A stretch of DNA of 64,000 nucleotides from Beta vulgaris subsp. vulgaris (lineage: Eukaryota > Streptophyta > Magnoliopsida > Caryophyllales > Amaranthaceae). Position 1 is the first letter of the stretch; every line of letters starts with the position of its first letter. Location of the stretch: the NCBI RefSeq assembly GCF_026745355.1, contig NC_079205.1:51198916-51262915 (forward strand), read 5' to 3'. Under the pieces are notes generated by a model. The model did no database searches and was not told the origin of the DNA. It was given only the letters and a program-made list of their open reading frames with translations. Shown piece after piece: positions 23,596-34,644 of the stretch. A program made the translations under genes and the position numbers.

Positions 23596-24800
23596 TTGAT
23601 AATGTGATGGACGTCTTGAGTTTTTATTTTATTATTATATTTTTTATAGTATAACCACAAAATAGACGTCATGTACAGTATAACATAAATTGAATAACTA
23701 GAAGTTTTAGAAAAATAAAAGAGATTATTGTAATACACTTCAATAATAATCATAACTTTAACTATATATGCATTTCAAAAATTATGATGATCTTACATTG
23801 ATTCATATTATTATGTATCATTTATGTAGAAGCGACATCTTATTTTCACGTTGCACTGTAGCTACTAATAAATGACATCTTATATAGAAGGGGCAAACAG
23901 ATCATTCGAGTATGGGGCTAGTCACTTTAGGTGAGTTTTGTTTTAGATCTGTTTATTTTTAAGACGGTTTCAAGTTGGATCAAATTTGAGTAGGTCTGTT
24001 ATGGGTTAGTAACATTTGAATAGAATATATATCTTAAGTTGATAATTACAAATAACAAATAGGTTATAATATTGAATTTAGTAACAATTTTTTTTTTGGA
24101 AGGGAGTAAATAACAGAATTTTAAACAATCCAAAATTACAAGTTGATTCATTTTGTACTAGAGTCTCATAGTTTGAATCGTTTTGTGCCATATCATTTCG
24201 GATCTAGTCAAATTTAACTTGCCTAATTTGGGTTGAGTTCATGTTGTGTCCTTTTGGGTCTCCGGTCAACTTTGGGTTGCCATTTTTGGGTTTGATTCAG
24301 GTTTATTTTGCTAGTCTAATCTTATGTGACATGTATTTTTGCATACTTGGCAGTTGGCATAATGCATGATACACAATGGGAGTGTGAATGGGAATACCTA
24401 GTTGCGCACCCTCATGCTACATTTTCATTATGCTAGAAGTTCTCATACTAAATTAGATATATAGAAGGATATGTCTATAAACTACAGCGGTGAAGCCGGT
24501 GCAAAGCTTTGAAGAAAATCTAAATATGCTTTGGCAAAAGAGAAAGTTTGGTGACTAATAGAGCAAGAAAAATTAATCAAATGGAGGCATAATTTGGAAT
24601 TATAACGGTAATGTGCTCATGCTCTTTCCAATCTGAACATGCAAAGCCAATTCTGTGATATATACACACCCGTTGTTGCGGTTACTTTGAGGTGAACATA
24701 TACATTATACAACTATAACTGTCAAGAAAAAGAATCGAATGGGAGGTCATGACTACTTTGTCTCTGCAATACCTGAAGACTACTTAGATAAAGGTTTCAT
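23596..24800. other. Intergenic; 3' flank of the kinase gene
   Basis: No coding region recognised. The part next to 24801 should hold the kinase 3' untranslated region and poly-A site, but no signal stands out clearly enough to mark. Confidence 0.4.
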
Positions 24801-27800
24801 TCACTCCATGGAAGCAAAGGCAACCTGTCTAATGCGTCGAAGGTCATTTAGTTGCTTTGTTGAGTTGTATTCTTTGGCATCCAAGAGCTCTTCTGAGTAT
24901 GTTCTACGAAGATTCTGGATTTGGGTTCTGTTCGCATTCTTGGGATCATGATCGTCACCTCTGAGCAGAATAACGACCTGCATTCAATGAAAATATTAGA
25001 GAGCCAGCCCAAGACAGAAGAACCACACACGCCAAGCTCACATCTGCTGTCATTAAACCGATATCTTCAGCACAAGAGCAGGTAATTTGTCAAAAAGAAA
25101 AATTGACATGATCAGTCCAAGCTATTACTTCTATTCTTTTAACCAAGTCAGCTATTGGTTAACATGGAACAGTTCCAACTTTGGAGGATGCCTTCCTAAA
25201 ACAGTCTCGCATGATTTATAACTAGTTGAATAAGGGAAAAAAAGGGAGTGATAGCCAAAAAGGAGAGGGAGGAGCAATAATCCTCTAAATTAAAGATGTT
25301 TTTACCTGTTCAATAAGTTATAAATCATATCGCAATGCTATGGGAAACACTCATAATAAATAGGAACTATTATGAGTTATTCCATAGTTGAAACTATTTA
25401 AAGAAGATTGGGAATTGTTGAAATTTCATGGTGGTGTGAATTTGTCCTTTGTGATATATACCTGAATTAGTTATAGTCCTACATACCCATTAGGTGATTG
25501 TGGTCTGTTAAGGATATCAAACCAATGTGATGGTTCATGTTGCAACGGAAGCGATTAACAAAGCAATAAACTCAAGAAAGCGAATAAAGAACACACAAGA
25601 TTTAACGAGGTTCACTATCAATTTGATAGCTACGTCCTCAAGGCAGGGGAAAAGATTGTTTCACTATGAACGAGATGATTACAAGTACAATAGGCAAGAT
25701 TCAATTCAATTGAATCTCAAAGACTCTCTCTAATCTCCTCTATTGTGTTTCTCTCTAATCTCTCTCTCTAATTTGTGGTTGTTTTCTAAGCGTACAATTA
25801 GGGCACTATTTATACCCTTCATTAAACGAGAACAGAAAACCGGAATAAGCCGAATTCCCGATAGGTGCGGGCGCACCACCTTTTGGTGCGGGCGCACCGG
25901 CTTCTGGTGCGGGCGCACCAGACAAATGTGCGGGCGCACCATTTGCTTCTGCCTCAACAACTGAAAATCCGTCGTGACGAGTGTGCGGGCGCACCCCTCC
26001 TTGGTGCGGGCGCACCTGACCTGGTGCGGGCACACCTTTACTTGGTGCGGGCGCACCACTCGCGCTGATCGCAAGTCACTCGTTTCACAAATCTCCACCT
26101 TGACTTGCATCTGCCACACAACTCCACCTCAAAACAATCAACCAAAACATGTATCTCTTCAACAGTACTCGAGATACTCTTTCCCCTCCTGCAATTGCAT
26201 CTTTAACCCGATGCCGGGCTTGCCCACTTTATCCCGGGGCCGGGATTGCCTCCACCTTGAGGCACAACCTCTCACAAGATCAAATGTGACTATCAACGTT
26301 CAACAAGTCCAAGCAATGTTTGAACTTGCGAACTGGAACTGGCTTGGTGAACATATCAGCTGGATTGTCTGCAGTCCCAACTTTCTTCACCACTATCCTC
26401 TTCTCACTCCTCAGAAATGGTACCTTACATCAATGTGTTTAGTCCTATCATGGTGCACCTGATCCTTAGCAAGACAAATAGCACTCAAGCTATCACAATA
26501 CACAGTAGCACGATCATGGTGAAGACCCAGATCACTAACCAGACCACGTAACCATATACCCTCCTTTGCTGCAGCAGTCAAAGCCATGTACTCAGCCTCC
26601 GTAGTAGACAAAGTCACTGAAGACTGCAAAGTAGCCTTCCAACTAACCACAGAACCTCCTAGAGTGTATACATACCCAGTCATCGATCTTCTAGTGTCTA
26701 TATCACCCGCATAGTCCGAATCAGAATATCCGGTCACCAAACACTCAGTATCATTCCCATAAATGAGACTCAATATCTTCAGCTACATGTAATGCATAAC
26801 CAATCATCTCCTCTACACAGCAGTTTCGGCCAGGAACATTCCTGCCCTCTATCTGTTCAATCAGTCTCTGCGGCTTTTTCCTAGGTCGTTTCTGACCTTC
26901 AACAACAGTTTCCTCATGATCAGACTCAACATCAGCTGTTTCATCAACAACAGCTACATCCCTCTGACTAGTCTCCACAATGGGAGAACTCACTGGAGCC
27001 TCATTATCCTTCCCCTGAGTTCGAACCTGTGGAGTAGGATCTGGAGCAACTACTTGCTCAGATCCTTTATCTGTGCTCTCATCAGTATCACCTGCAGGTT
27101 TGTTAGCAGATACAAACATAGTGTTTTCATCAAAAGTAACATCTCTACTAAGTATAATACGCCCTTCTGATGGGGACCAAATCCTGTAACCCTTCACACC
27201 ATCTCCATATCCCAAAAAACAACCCTTCTTAGCCCTTGGTTCAAGTTTACCCTCATTCACATGATAATAGACCATACAACCAAAAACACGCAAACCAGAA
27301 TACTCAGCACTTCTCCCAGACCATACCTCATAAGGTACCTTGCAGTCAATACCTGTATGAGGACCACGGTTTATCAGATAACATGCCGTTTTCACGGCTT
27401 CACTCCAGTACTTCCTAGTCAACCCTGCATTAGAAAGCATGCATCGAACTCTCTCTAGCAAAGTCTGGTTCATGCGCTCTGCAACACCATTCTGCTGTGG
27501 TGTTTTCCTGACAGTGCGATGTCTCACTATCCCTGTGTCCCTGCAAAGCTCATTGAACTCATCATTAACAAATTCTAAACCATTATCCGTACGTAGCCTC
27601 TTAACCTTCTTTCCTGTCTGATTTTCCACTAAGACTTTCCATTGCACAAAAGTCTTAAAGGCCTCTCCCTTATGCTTTAAACAATAAAGCCAACAGTACC
27701 TGGAGAAATCATCAATAAAAGTCACAAAATAACTGAATCCTCCTATACCTTCTACCCGAGCAGGCCCCCAGCAATCTGAGTGAATATAATCCAGCGTCGC

Positions 27801-30800
27801 CTTAGTTATGTGCAGCCCCTTACCAAACTTAGTCCTGTGTTGCTTACCCAACACACAGTGCTCACAAAACTCCAGGTTCTTCACCTTGTGGCCACAAAGA
27901 AGGTTCATCTTGGATAATATCTGCATCCCTCGCTCACCCATATGCCCAAGTCGTCTATGCCACAACTTAGTCATCTCCTCAGAACTTGTAGATGCAACAT
28001 TAGCAGAACCAGTCAGAGTAGTACCTTGTAAACATACAGAGTACCCAACTTAGTGCTCTTAAGCACCACCTTCGAACCTTTCCACACACATAGTTCCCCA
28101 TCCGAGCCAGAAAAAGTAAACCCTCCTTCATCTAAGACACCTAGAGAAATCAGATTTTTCTTTAACTGTGGAACATGTCTAACATTCATCAATGTACGAA
28201 TCTCACCCCCAAAGTCTTTATCTTGATGGAACCCCTTCCTACAACCTTACAAGCAGCATCATTACCCATAGTAACATTACCACCATCACAGGACTCATAA
28301 GAAGTAAACCAATCACGATTTGGACACATATGGTAAGAACACCCCGAATCTAAAATCCAACGATCAGACGGACTAGGCATATCAACAGCAGCTAATGCTA
28401 GGTCCTCTTCGGAGTCATATTTCGTATCCTGTTGTGCAATGTTAGCATTGGAAGCTTTAGGATTCTTGGGACACTTATTCTTCCAATGGCCAGGTTCTTT
28501 ACAATAGTGACAGACATTCCTAGGATTGGTCTCTTTACCCTTAGAATTTTTCTTCTTCTTAGGACCCTTCCCCTTAGCCGAGTTCACCACCAACCCAGCC
28601 CCTGAATCTCCACCACTCTCAGTCGTTGCCGCCTTCTGGCGCAACTCCCTAGTAAAAAGTGCTGACTTCACCTCCTCTAGGGTCACAGTCTCTCTCCCAA
28701 CAACAAATGACTCAACAAAGTTCTCATATGAATGTGGAAGTGAAACAAGCAAAATCAAAGCAGCATCTTCATCCTCAATCTTAACATCTATATTACGCAA
28801 ATCAAGTAAAATAGTATTAAGTTGATCTAAATGATCTCTTAGAGACGTACCTCCTTGCATACGCAAGGCAAACAGCCGTTGCTTCAAAAGCAACTTGTTG
28901 GTGAGTGACTTCGTCATGTAGAGACTCTCCAACTTCGCCCACAGACTGCCCGCAGTGATCTCATCTGCAACTTCTGTGATCACATCGTCTGCCAAGCACA
29001 GCAAAATCGTGGAGTGAGCCTTCTCCTCCATCGCCTCTAATTCGGCCTCGCTAGGGCCTCCAGCCGCTCCACTCTTGTCACTCTTGACAAGAGGTTTCCA
29101 GATGCCTTGTTGCTTCAACAAAGCACGCATCTTTATCTGCCATAGCCCAAAACTGTTCCTCCCCGTAAACTTATCAATCTTTGAGTTCAACGTATTCATC
29201 TTCCCAAAACCCTAACGCTGATTTTAATCTCAAGCTCTGATACCAAGTTTGTTGCAACGGAAGCGATTAACAAAGCAATAAACTCAAGAAAGCGAATAAA
29301 GAACACACAAGATTTAACGAGGTTCACTATCAATTTGATAGCTACGTCCTCAAGGCAGGGGAAAAGATTGTTTCACTATGAACGAGATGATTACAAGTAC
29401 AATAGGCAAGATTCAATTCAATTGAATCTCAAAGACTCTCTCTAATCTCCTCTATTGTGTTTCTCTCTAATCTCTCTCTCTAATTTGTGGTTGTTTTCTA
29501 AGCGTACAATTAGGGCACTATTTATACCCTTCATTAAACGAGAAACAGAAAACCGGGAATAAGCCGAATTCCCGATAGGTGCGGGCGCACCACCTTTTGG
29601 TGCGGGCGCACCGGCTTCTGGTGCGGGCGCACCAGACAAATGTGCGGGCGCACCATTTGCTTCTGCCTCAACAACTGAAAATCCGTCGTGACGAGTGTGC
29701 GGGCGCACCCCTCCTTGGTGCGGGCGCACCTGACCTGGTGCGGGCACACCTTTACTTGGTGCGGGCGCACCACTCGCGCTGATCGCAAGTCACTCGTTTC
29801 ACAGTTCACCAGGCAGTTAGAGGAAAAATTACTCACCTGATTCATTCGGGGCCGTAAAACTGAAGTTTGTTGTGTACACAGGGCGGCAGTCAAGACCATG
29901 CGATCCAACTCCTCTTCATCATAGTCATCACCAAGCATGGGATCAACAAGCTGCTTCAGGTCATGTTCATCAAGAAAAGGTTTGGCCTGATCACAAAGAG
30001 TTGTAACATCCAAGTTAAATACGCCACAGTACAAAACACAATAACAATTAACAAGGTATGAAGCATTGACTAAAGAAGTTGCAAAGGGGAAACAAACCCA
30101 TAGCAGAATGCTTTGATTTTCATTGCTGAAAGCTCTGCGTCCTGTAATAAGCTCCAAAAGCAGCACCCCAAAAGAATAGACATCAGTTTTCTCATCCACT
30201 ATGCCGTGCATGAAGTACTCCGGAGCAAAATAACTGCCATCAGAGGAATATATCAGAAGTGAAAAATGTACATTGTTATATAGGATCTTGATCATCTCAC
30301 ATACCCAAAAGTGCCTTCAAATTTGGTTATATTGTGATGAGTCCATTGTCTTGGTAACCATTTTGCAAGTCCAAAGTCACATATCTGGATAAAAGTGTAT
30401 GATACATTTATATATCCATTTACTGATCTTTACAAATACAAAGAGAATAATATGCAATAAACTCTAAGGAGTATTAGCATATTTGAGTGCAAGGGGTGAT
30501 GAAAATTAGTGGGGCTGTAAAGCCTATAATGTCAACCATTTATCTCAGCTTTGAAGTCCCAAGTATACCTGAGGCTCATAGTTCTCAGTAAGCAATATAT
30601 TATCAGCTTTGATGTCTCTGTGGATAATTCTCCTTTGACACTCCTCATGAAGATACATGAGACCATCAGCAGTCCCTAATGCAATTTTATACCTAATTCC
30701 CCACTGTAAGTTTTCCTTTGAACCTGCTAAATCAATAAAGGAAACTAGGTAGAGAAATCCATATTATATTACTGCGTTTTGGAAAAGAAAAAATCTCAAC

Positions 30801-33771
30801 AAACCATTCAGAAGAGTGCCCAGACTCCCAAGAGACGACAATTCCAAAACAATGTAGAGTCCCCTCTCTACACCATAGCCAATTAATTTAGCTGTATTAG
30901 GATGATCTACATGCGCAATGATACCGAGCTCCGAAAGAAAGCTAGTAGCCCTTTCTTCATGTGTTTCTATAGTTAGGCGCTTGACAGCCACCAGCTGTCC
31001 TCCTTTTAAACACCCTTTATGAACTTCTGCAAAGCCACCTTTTCCAATCAAGTTCTCTGCATGGTAGGAAGAACATGCAAGGGAATACACATTTAGCTCC
31101 GAGTGCTTTTCTTGCTCAAAGTATTATAACTCAAGACTTCTTTTATAATAATAATAATAGTTTCCAAGTGTTTTTTTTTTGAAATTGAATTTCAAGTTTT
31201 GGACAAGGCAAAAACCTTCACTAAAATTGTTGGTTGCCTTTTGAAGGTCAGAAAAGGAGAAGATCTTCCAAGAAGCCTTCATTTGGCACAAACCAGCATC
31301 GACATGTGGGGTCGGCACATTATCTTCCCTTCGAAGCACTTTACTGCATATCTTTTTTACAGAACTTGAACTTGATAGGTGTTTAAGTGATTTCTTTTTC
31401 CATGTTTTGTAAAGTTTTCTCCATCGAAAATGAGTTTTGGAAGGAATACAAATAGTTGCAGCCTTTGCTTGTGATTCTTTTTGTGAATTTACATGTTTCC
31501 CGCAAACTTCCGCTACTCCTCTTGACGAGTTATTGTCATTTACATGCTTTTGTATATTTAAGGATCGGAAGTCTGTAATTGAAAGTAAAGCCACATTCAA
31601 CAAGATATTACATATGAATTTTACGAAGTAGAAAAATCATGTGAAGATTAGAAGCAAGAATAGATGCTACCTTGAGCAGTTAAAGAAAACAAGGATCCAA
31701 AGGTCCTACTTCTTACTATAGGCTTCACTGCTGGTATTTTCCTAGCAAACTTGTCAGCCAAACTAAACATGTCGAATATATAAGATGAGAAGAGAGCAAT
31801 TAATAATCAAGAAGGTAATCTTGCAAACTTCTTAGACATAGATCAAGGAGGAAAAATAAAAGAGTGCAAACATGAAATCCAATAGCATAAACCCAAATGA
31901 CTAAGCTGTGTGACATGGATTCAGAGACAAGAATCTAAGATCTGCGAAGGACAGGTGAAGTTAAGTGCTGTATAAAACCTGGAATCTTAGAGGACAAGGT
32001 TGAAGGTTGTATTGGAATTTGGAAAATTTGACATTATAAGAAATTGTAAGCAATTAAACAGCCTAAGCTAGATTGCAGAATGGGAACTAAAATAAACATA
32101 ATAAAACAAAACAGAAGTACCCTGAACCTAAGGTCAAATACTGAACTAAGTAACTCCTAAGTTCACCTTTCGTCTACCTGCATACTCGACAAAATCAGAA
32201 GGTGGGAGTGGTCTACTAACTACATTCACAAAATGTGCTAGTAGAAGTCAGGCTAACAGAACTCACTAGCACATGACTACCGACGCAAACTACTATCTGC
32301 TGCAAAGATTTCATCAAAGTGATAGATTGGGCGTAATGACATTCAAAGCAAGTTACAGCCAAGAAAAGAAATTCATGAAAATTTCCATTTAGACTATTTG
32401 TTAACCAAACTGGGTTAAGAAGAAGAAAACTTGTCCAAGAATCACATCCTGCAATCAGAAAGAATAGGTAAGAGTAAAATCTGATTTTCACCAATATTGA
32501 CCCCTATGAAGCAATGGTCACCAAACAAAGTTAACAATTTATAATAAATCCACATCAATTCTCTCGATCAAAGAGCTTCGCTAAATTGATGAATGAAGAG
32601 CTGCTCCTCTCACAACATAAAGCGGGTACGTAAATAGAGCATAGCTTAACACTTATTTACAATTACCTGCTTACTATGTAATACTCAGTAGGGACAAATA
32701 GAAAACACATGTATGTGCCCTTCCAAGTGCCCAGCAGATACCAACATCAAGAAACTTCTCAGCTAATCACATGCTCTAAATTTAAAAAGGGAACAAAGAA
32801 AAAGAATGATGATGTAGGGTGCGTTCTCTCCACCAAAACCATAGTGGATCTGAAATCAATTTATAAGCTAATCTGAATTGATTTGAATTTATTGAAGTTC
32901 ATTTTATAAGGGGTTAAAACTTAACTGAACTTATTATTAGTCCTAAAACTTATTTTTTCAAGGTGAAGAGAACGTACTCTTAATAGTCGAAACAACCATG
33001 TCATGATTTAAGAACCCCACCAATATGTCTCATACTCTCATCCATGTCTAGACTGTAACTCAGCCAACAGTGAGACCATTCGGCTAGCTAAATTTCGTCT
33101 CATGAGTTTGGTGGGAACAATTTTGAAACCATAATTTGCTAGGCCTCACACATCAAAAGTATGCCTCTCGTAAGAGCCTTGCATCAGCCCAACACAATGC
33201 TAAGTCTCTAACCACCCTTAAGAAGCTATTTCACTTGAGATTAATATTAATTAACACTACCTCTGTTTTGCATCATATGAGGTTTCACATTTTCTAATGT
33301 ACAATTGTTAAAATCAATATTTCTACTTATCTATTAGTAAAATGTTGGTGTCTTGAAAATTCATATAAGACGAATATAATAAGACCCACATGACTAGTTT
33401 ATAATGGATATTGATGATCATAGCTGATTTCTTAAACAACCAACATATGCAAAAATCTTAGAAATGTAACATCAGTGCATGTCATTAAAATGATGATACC
33501 TCTTACGCTTCTGCATATGTACATATACATATATTAGAAATGTACTAAGTCCCCATAGAAAGCTAACCTAAACAACACTCATTTTATAGAATCTAACAAG
33601 AAATTCAGATGATAACTCCATTAATCTGCAAAGCTGAAACCTTAATCTACTATATCCAGAAATTCAGCAAAATCATTCACAAAATTTGCAACAACATCAA
33701 ACAAAACGAACAAATAGATATAAGAATGTCAAAAAAACATACCCAGAATGTGCATTTTTAGAAGCCTCCAT
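24801..33771 (-). CDS. Receptor-like cytoplasmic kinase, RBK1/RBK2-like (RLCK class VI)
   Basis: Ser/Thr kinase without receptor domain. Arabidopsis relatives bind ROP GTPases; that role here is inference. Exons (minus): 33771-33743, 31762-31671, 31572-31216, 31056-30805, 30723-30569, 30384-30305, 30233-30098, 29986-29837, 24977-24801. They sum to 1428 nt, i.e. 475 residues plus TGA, and every junction is GT-AG with agreeing phase. The N-terminal 140 residues are basic and Ser-rich. The kinase domain begins near [16 protein letters not shown] and has the Gly loop [14 protein letters not shown] with the ATP lysine, [27 protein letters not shown] and [19 protein letters not shown]. The C-terminal tail includes [17 protein letters not shown]. 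The start is [10 protein letters not shown] in a 29-nt first exon; an alternative ATG lies just upstream of the exon 2 acceptor (31770). Intron 1 is 2 kb. The last intron is swollen by a 4.3-kb copia element. Confidence 0.9.
25807..25814 (-). promoter_or_regulatory. TATA box of the young copia 3' LTR
   Basis: TATAAATA on the minus strand. Transcription from this LTR would run into the kinase gene in the sense direction, toward exon 9. Confidence 0.55.
25862..26060. repeat. Hairpin array GGTGCG-GG-CGCACC in the 3' LTR
   Basis: Eight copies of GTGCGGGCGCACC or a one-base variant. Each can fold as a 5-6 bp GC stem with a two-base loop. Spacing is irregular (about 18-60 bp). On the minus (transcribed) strand the array lies upstream of the TATA box, i.e. 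in U3. Confidence 0.9.
26411..26773 (-). CDS. Copia RNase H
   Basis: Catalytic-type motifs [44 protein letters not shown] and [11 protein letters not shown] are all readable, and the D-E-D positions are kept. It would degrade the RNA strand of the hybrid. It is out of frame with the integrase by the deletion junction, and the frame closes a little early, before the usual VPADMFTK end. Confidence 0.85.
   Translation of the reverse strand: MSLIYGNDTECLVTGYSDSDYAGDIDTRRSMTGYVYTLGGSVVSWKATLQSSVTLSTTEAEYMALTAAAKEGIWLRGLVSDLGLHHDRATVYCDSLSAICLAKDQVHHDRTKHIDVRYHF
26751..27974 (-). CDS. Copia integrase
   Basis: 407-codon open frame. The N-terminus has the HHCC zinc domain ([14 protein letters not shown] ... 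[11 protein letters not shown]). The catalytic core has D (YIHSDCWGP), D ([10 protein letters not shown]) and E ([15 protein letters not shown]). Then [14 protein letters not shown] and the Pro-rich linker before RT. It inserts element DNA into the host. After [12 protein letters not shown] the frame ends. The expected RT fingers and YVDD palm are absent and RNase H follows at once, so about 0.9 kb of pol is deleted. Confidence 0.9.
   Translation of the reverse strand: MTKLWHRRLGHMGERGMQILSKMNLLCGHKVKNLEFCEHCVLGKQHRTKFGKGLHITKATLDYIHSDCWGPARVEGIGGFSYFVTFIDDFSRYCWLYCLKHKGEAFKTFVQWKVLVENQTGKKVKRLRTDNGLEFVNDEFNELCRDTGIVRHRTVRKTPQQNGVAERMNQTLLERVRCMLSNAGLTRKYWSEAVKTACYLINRGPHTGIDCKVPYEVWSGRSAEYSGLRVFGCMVYYHVNEGKLEPRAKKGCFLGYGDGVKGYRIWSPSEGRIILSRDVTFDENTMFVSANKPAGDTDESTDKGSEQVVAPDPTPQVRTQGKDNEAPVSSPIVETSQRDVAVVDETADVESDHEETVVEGQKRPRKKPQRLIEQIEGRNVPGRNCCVEEMIGYALHVAEDIESHLWE
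28189..29199 (-). CDS. Copia gag and protease
   Basis: An open frame of 336 codons starts 30 bp from the primer binding site. Residues 1-200 are copia gag ([47 protein letters not shown]). A basic [12 protein letters not shown] tract follows, then the CCHC zinc knuckle [14 protein letters not shown] near residue 231, then the protease with [13 protein letters not shown] (catalytic DSG) near 281. Gag packages element RNA and the protease matures the polyprotein. The frame ends at a stop just after a G run near 28206. The protein family continues in the neighbouring frame, so a one-base deletion or base-calling error there is likely. Tork-like by gag sequence. Confidence 0.9.
   Translation of the reverse strand: MNTLNSKIDKFTGRNSFGLWQIKMRALLKQQGIWKPLVKSDKSGAAGGPSEAELEAMEEKAHSTILLCLADDVITEVADEITAGSLWAKLESLYMTKSLTNKLLLKQRLFALRMQGGTSLRDHLDQLNTILLDLRNIDVKIEDEDAALILLVSLPHSYENFVESFVVGRETVTLEEVKSALFTRELRQKAATTESGGDSGAGLVVNSAKGKGPKKKKNSKGKETNPRNVCHYCKEPGHWKNKCPKNPKASNANIAQQDTKYDSEEDLALAAVDMPSPSDRWILDSGCSYHMCPNRDWFTSYESCDGGNVTMGNDAACKVVGRGSIKIKTLGVRFVH
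29229..29245 (-). other. Primer binding site of the young copia
   Basis: TGGTATCAGAGCTTGAG on the minus strand, complementary to the initiator-Met tRNA 3' end, four bases after the LTR. Confidence 0.9.
29519..29526 (-). promoter_or_regulatory. TATA box of the young copia 5' LTR
   Basis: TATAAATA on the minus strand. The equivalent in the 3' LTR is 25807-25814. Confidence 0.65.
29576..29774. repeat. Hairpin array GGTGCG-GG-CGCACC in the 5' LTR
   Basis: Same eight-copy array as in the 3' LTR, about 45-250 bp upstream of the active LTR's TATA box (29519-29526). Confidence 0.9.
32817..32979. mobile_element. Harbinger-type MITE (about 163 bp)
   Basis: GGGTGCGTTCTCTCCACC at the left is mirrored by GGTGAAGAGAACGTACTC at the right. 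Inside are CTGAACTTATT-like words. TIR and interior match the 1.5-kb element at 15599-17115. It lies in intron 1 of the kinase gene. Confidence 0.75.
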
Positions 33772-34110
33772 TAAAAGCAACAAGAAAAACAAAGAATGAG
33801 AAGAAGACGAAAAGGAAGAAAAAGAGGAAGTGGGAAAGACAAAGGCGTTTGTGCTTTTAATGCAATTTTGTTTGTTGTTTTTAAGAGTTGTTGAAAAAAC
33901 CCAGAAATTTCACGCATTTGCCCACAATTTTTTTGGCTCCAAAATTGGGTGATTATGAATAATATTGTTAGGGTTGAAGATGAATCCATTGCCTTAATTG
34001 GAAATTTTGGGCATTAATCCCCTTATTCATCCGATTAAAACATAGTACAACCCCTATTTTTCTCTCTCTTTAGCTCAAACAGAGACGCAAAGCAGCCGGG
34101 GGGCTGACAT
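33772..34110 (-). promoter_or_regulatory. Kinase 5' leader and promoter region
   Basis: Directly upstream of the start codon the minus strand is pyrimidine-rich (about 33775-33840), typical of a plant 5' leader. No certain TATA box could be picked. Confidence 0.45.
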
Positions 34111-34328
34111 GTGGAGCCTGGAGGGAGGACGTTTCAAATGGTTTTTTCTTTTAAGTACCCTATATCTTTTGGTAATCCTATCGTTATTTGCCGTCCGTAT
34201 TTATTAAAAAATCGCCCGTATTTTTCTCTTTATATTCCCCCATACCCTTCCCCTTTCAGTCCACTCTTACTCTCTCACTTCTCATCTACTCTCGCTCACT
34301 CTTACTTTGTGACCCATTTCTCACTTGC

Positions 34329-34560
34329 CCGACCACCACCACCATCGGCGACCAACTTGAGCACCACCACCAACTTGAGAGCCACCACCAACTTGAGCAC
34401 CACCACCATTACCTGGATCGACTTGAGCTCCACCACGACCGAGGGCCAACTAGAGCACCACCATCATAGGGGGCCAGCTTGAGCACCACCACCACCGGCG
34501 ATCAACTTCACCATCACCGGAACCACCATCACTGGCGACCAACCACCACTATGACAATGT
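34329..34560 (+). repeat. Imperfect repeat of ACCACC/AACTTGAGC words
   Basis: CCAACTTGAGCACCACCACC and variants recur about seven times. This creates long but low-complexity open frames that I do not regard as genes. Confidence 0.6.
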
Positions 34561-34644
34561 CCGGCGAAGAACCGTCAAAGCCGCCAGCATCATCGGGATG
34601 TAATGTGGTTAGTCTTTAAATTCCAACGCATGGTCACATTTTAA

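Larger units (their letters stand above)
25538..26089 (-). repeat. 3' LTR of the young copia
   Basis: 552 bp, TG...CA. By eye it differs from the other LTR only by two single-base length changes in A and G runs. It contains TATAAATA and the hairpin array (25862-26060). Confidence 0.95.
25538..29803 (-). mobile_element. Young Ty1/copia (Tork-like) element in kinase intron 8
   Basis: Complete-ended LTR element of 4266 bp with near-identical LTRs (25538-26089 and 29250-29803) and a perfect 5-bp target duplication GTTCA (25533-25537, 29804-29808). The primer binding site TGGTATCAGAGC and polypurine tract are intact. It encodes gag with zinc knuckle, protease, integrase and RNase H, but the reverse transcriptase is missing: integrase (to 26751) runs almost directly into RNase H (26773). 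It is inserted 28 bp beyond the donor site of exon 8, in the same orientation as the kinase gene. Confidence 0.95.
29250..29803 (-). repeat. 5' LTR of the young copia
   Basis: 554 bp. The minus strand starts TGTGAAACGAGTGACTTGCG. Followed on the element side by the primer binding site at 29229-29245. Confidence 0.95.

Noticed and set aside
24739..24951. 70-codon plus-strand frame
   Set aside because: It lies opposite the last kinase exon, which has clear protein similarity and correct splicing on the minus strand.
25862..26060. Array of regularly repeated palindromic words considered as a CRISPR
   Set aside because: Repeats are only 13-14 bp, spacing is irregular, the array lies in a plant LTR and is duplicated in the other LTR; no cas genes.
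25743..26068. Arg/His-rich plus-strand frames ([11 protein letters not shown] type)
   Set aside because: Translation of the hairpin array in the copia LTR; the identical frame occurs in the other LTR.
34111..34482. Thr/Pro/His-rich frames of 123 and 93 codons
   Set aside because: They overlap in two frames and come from low-complexity ACC repeats; no conserved motif.
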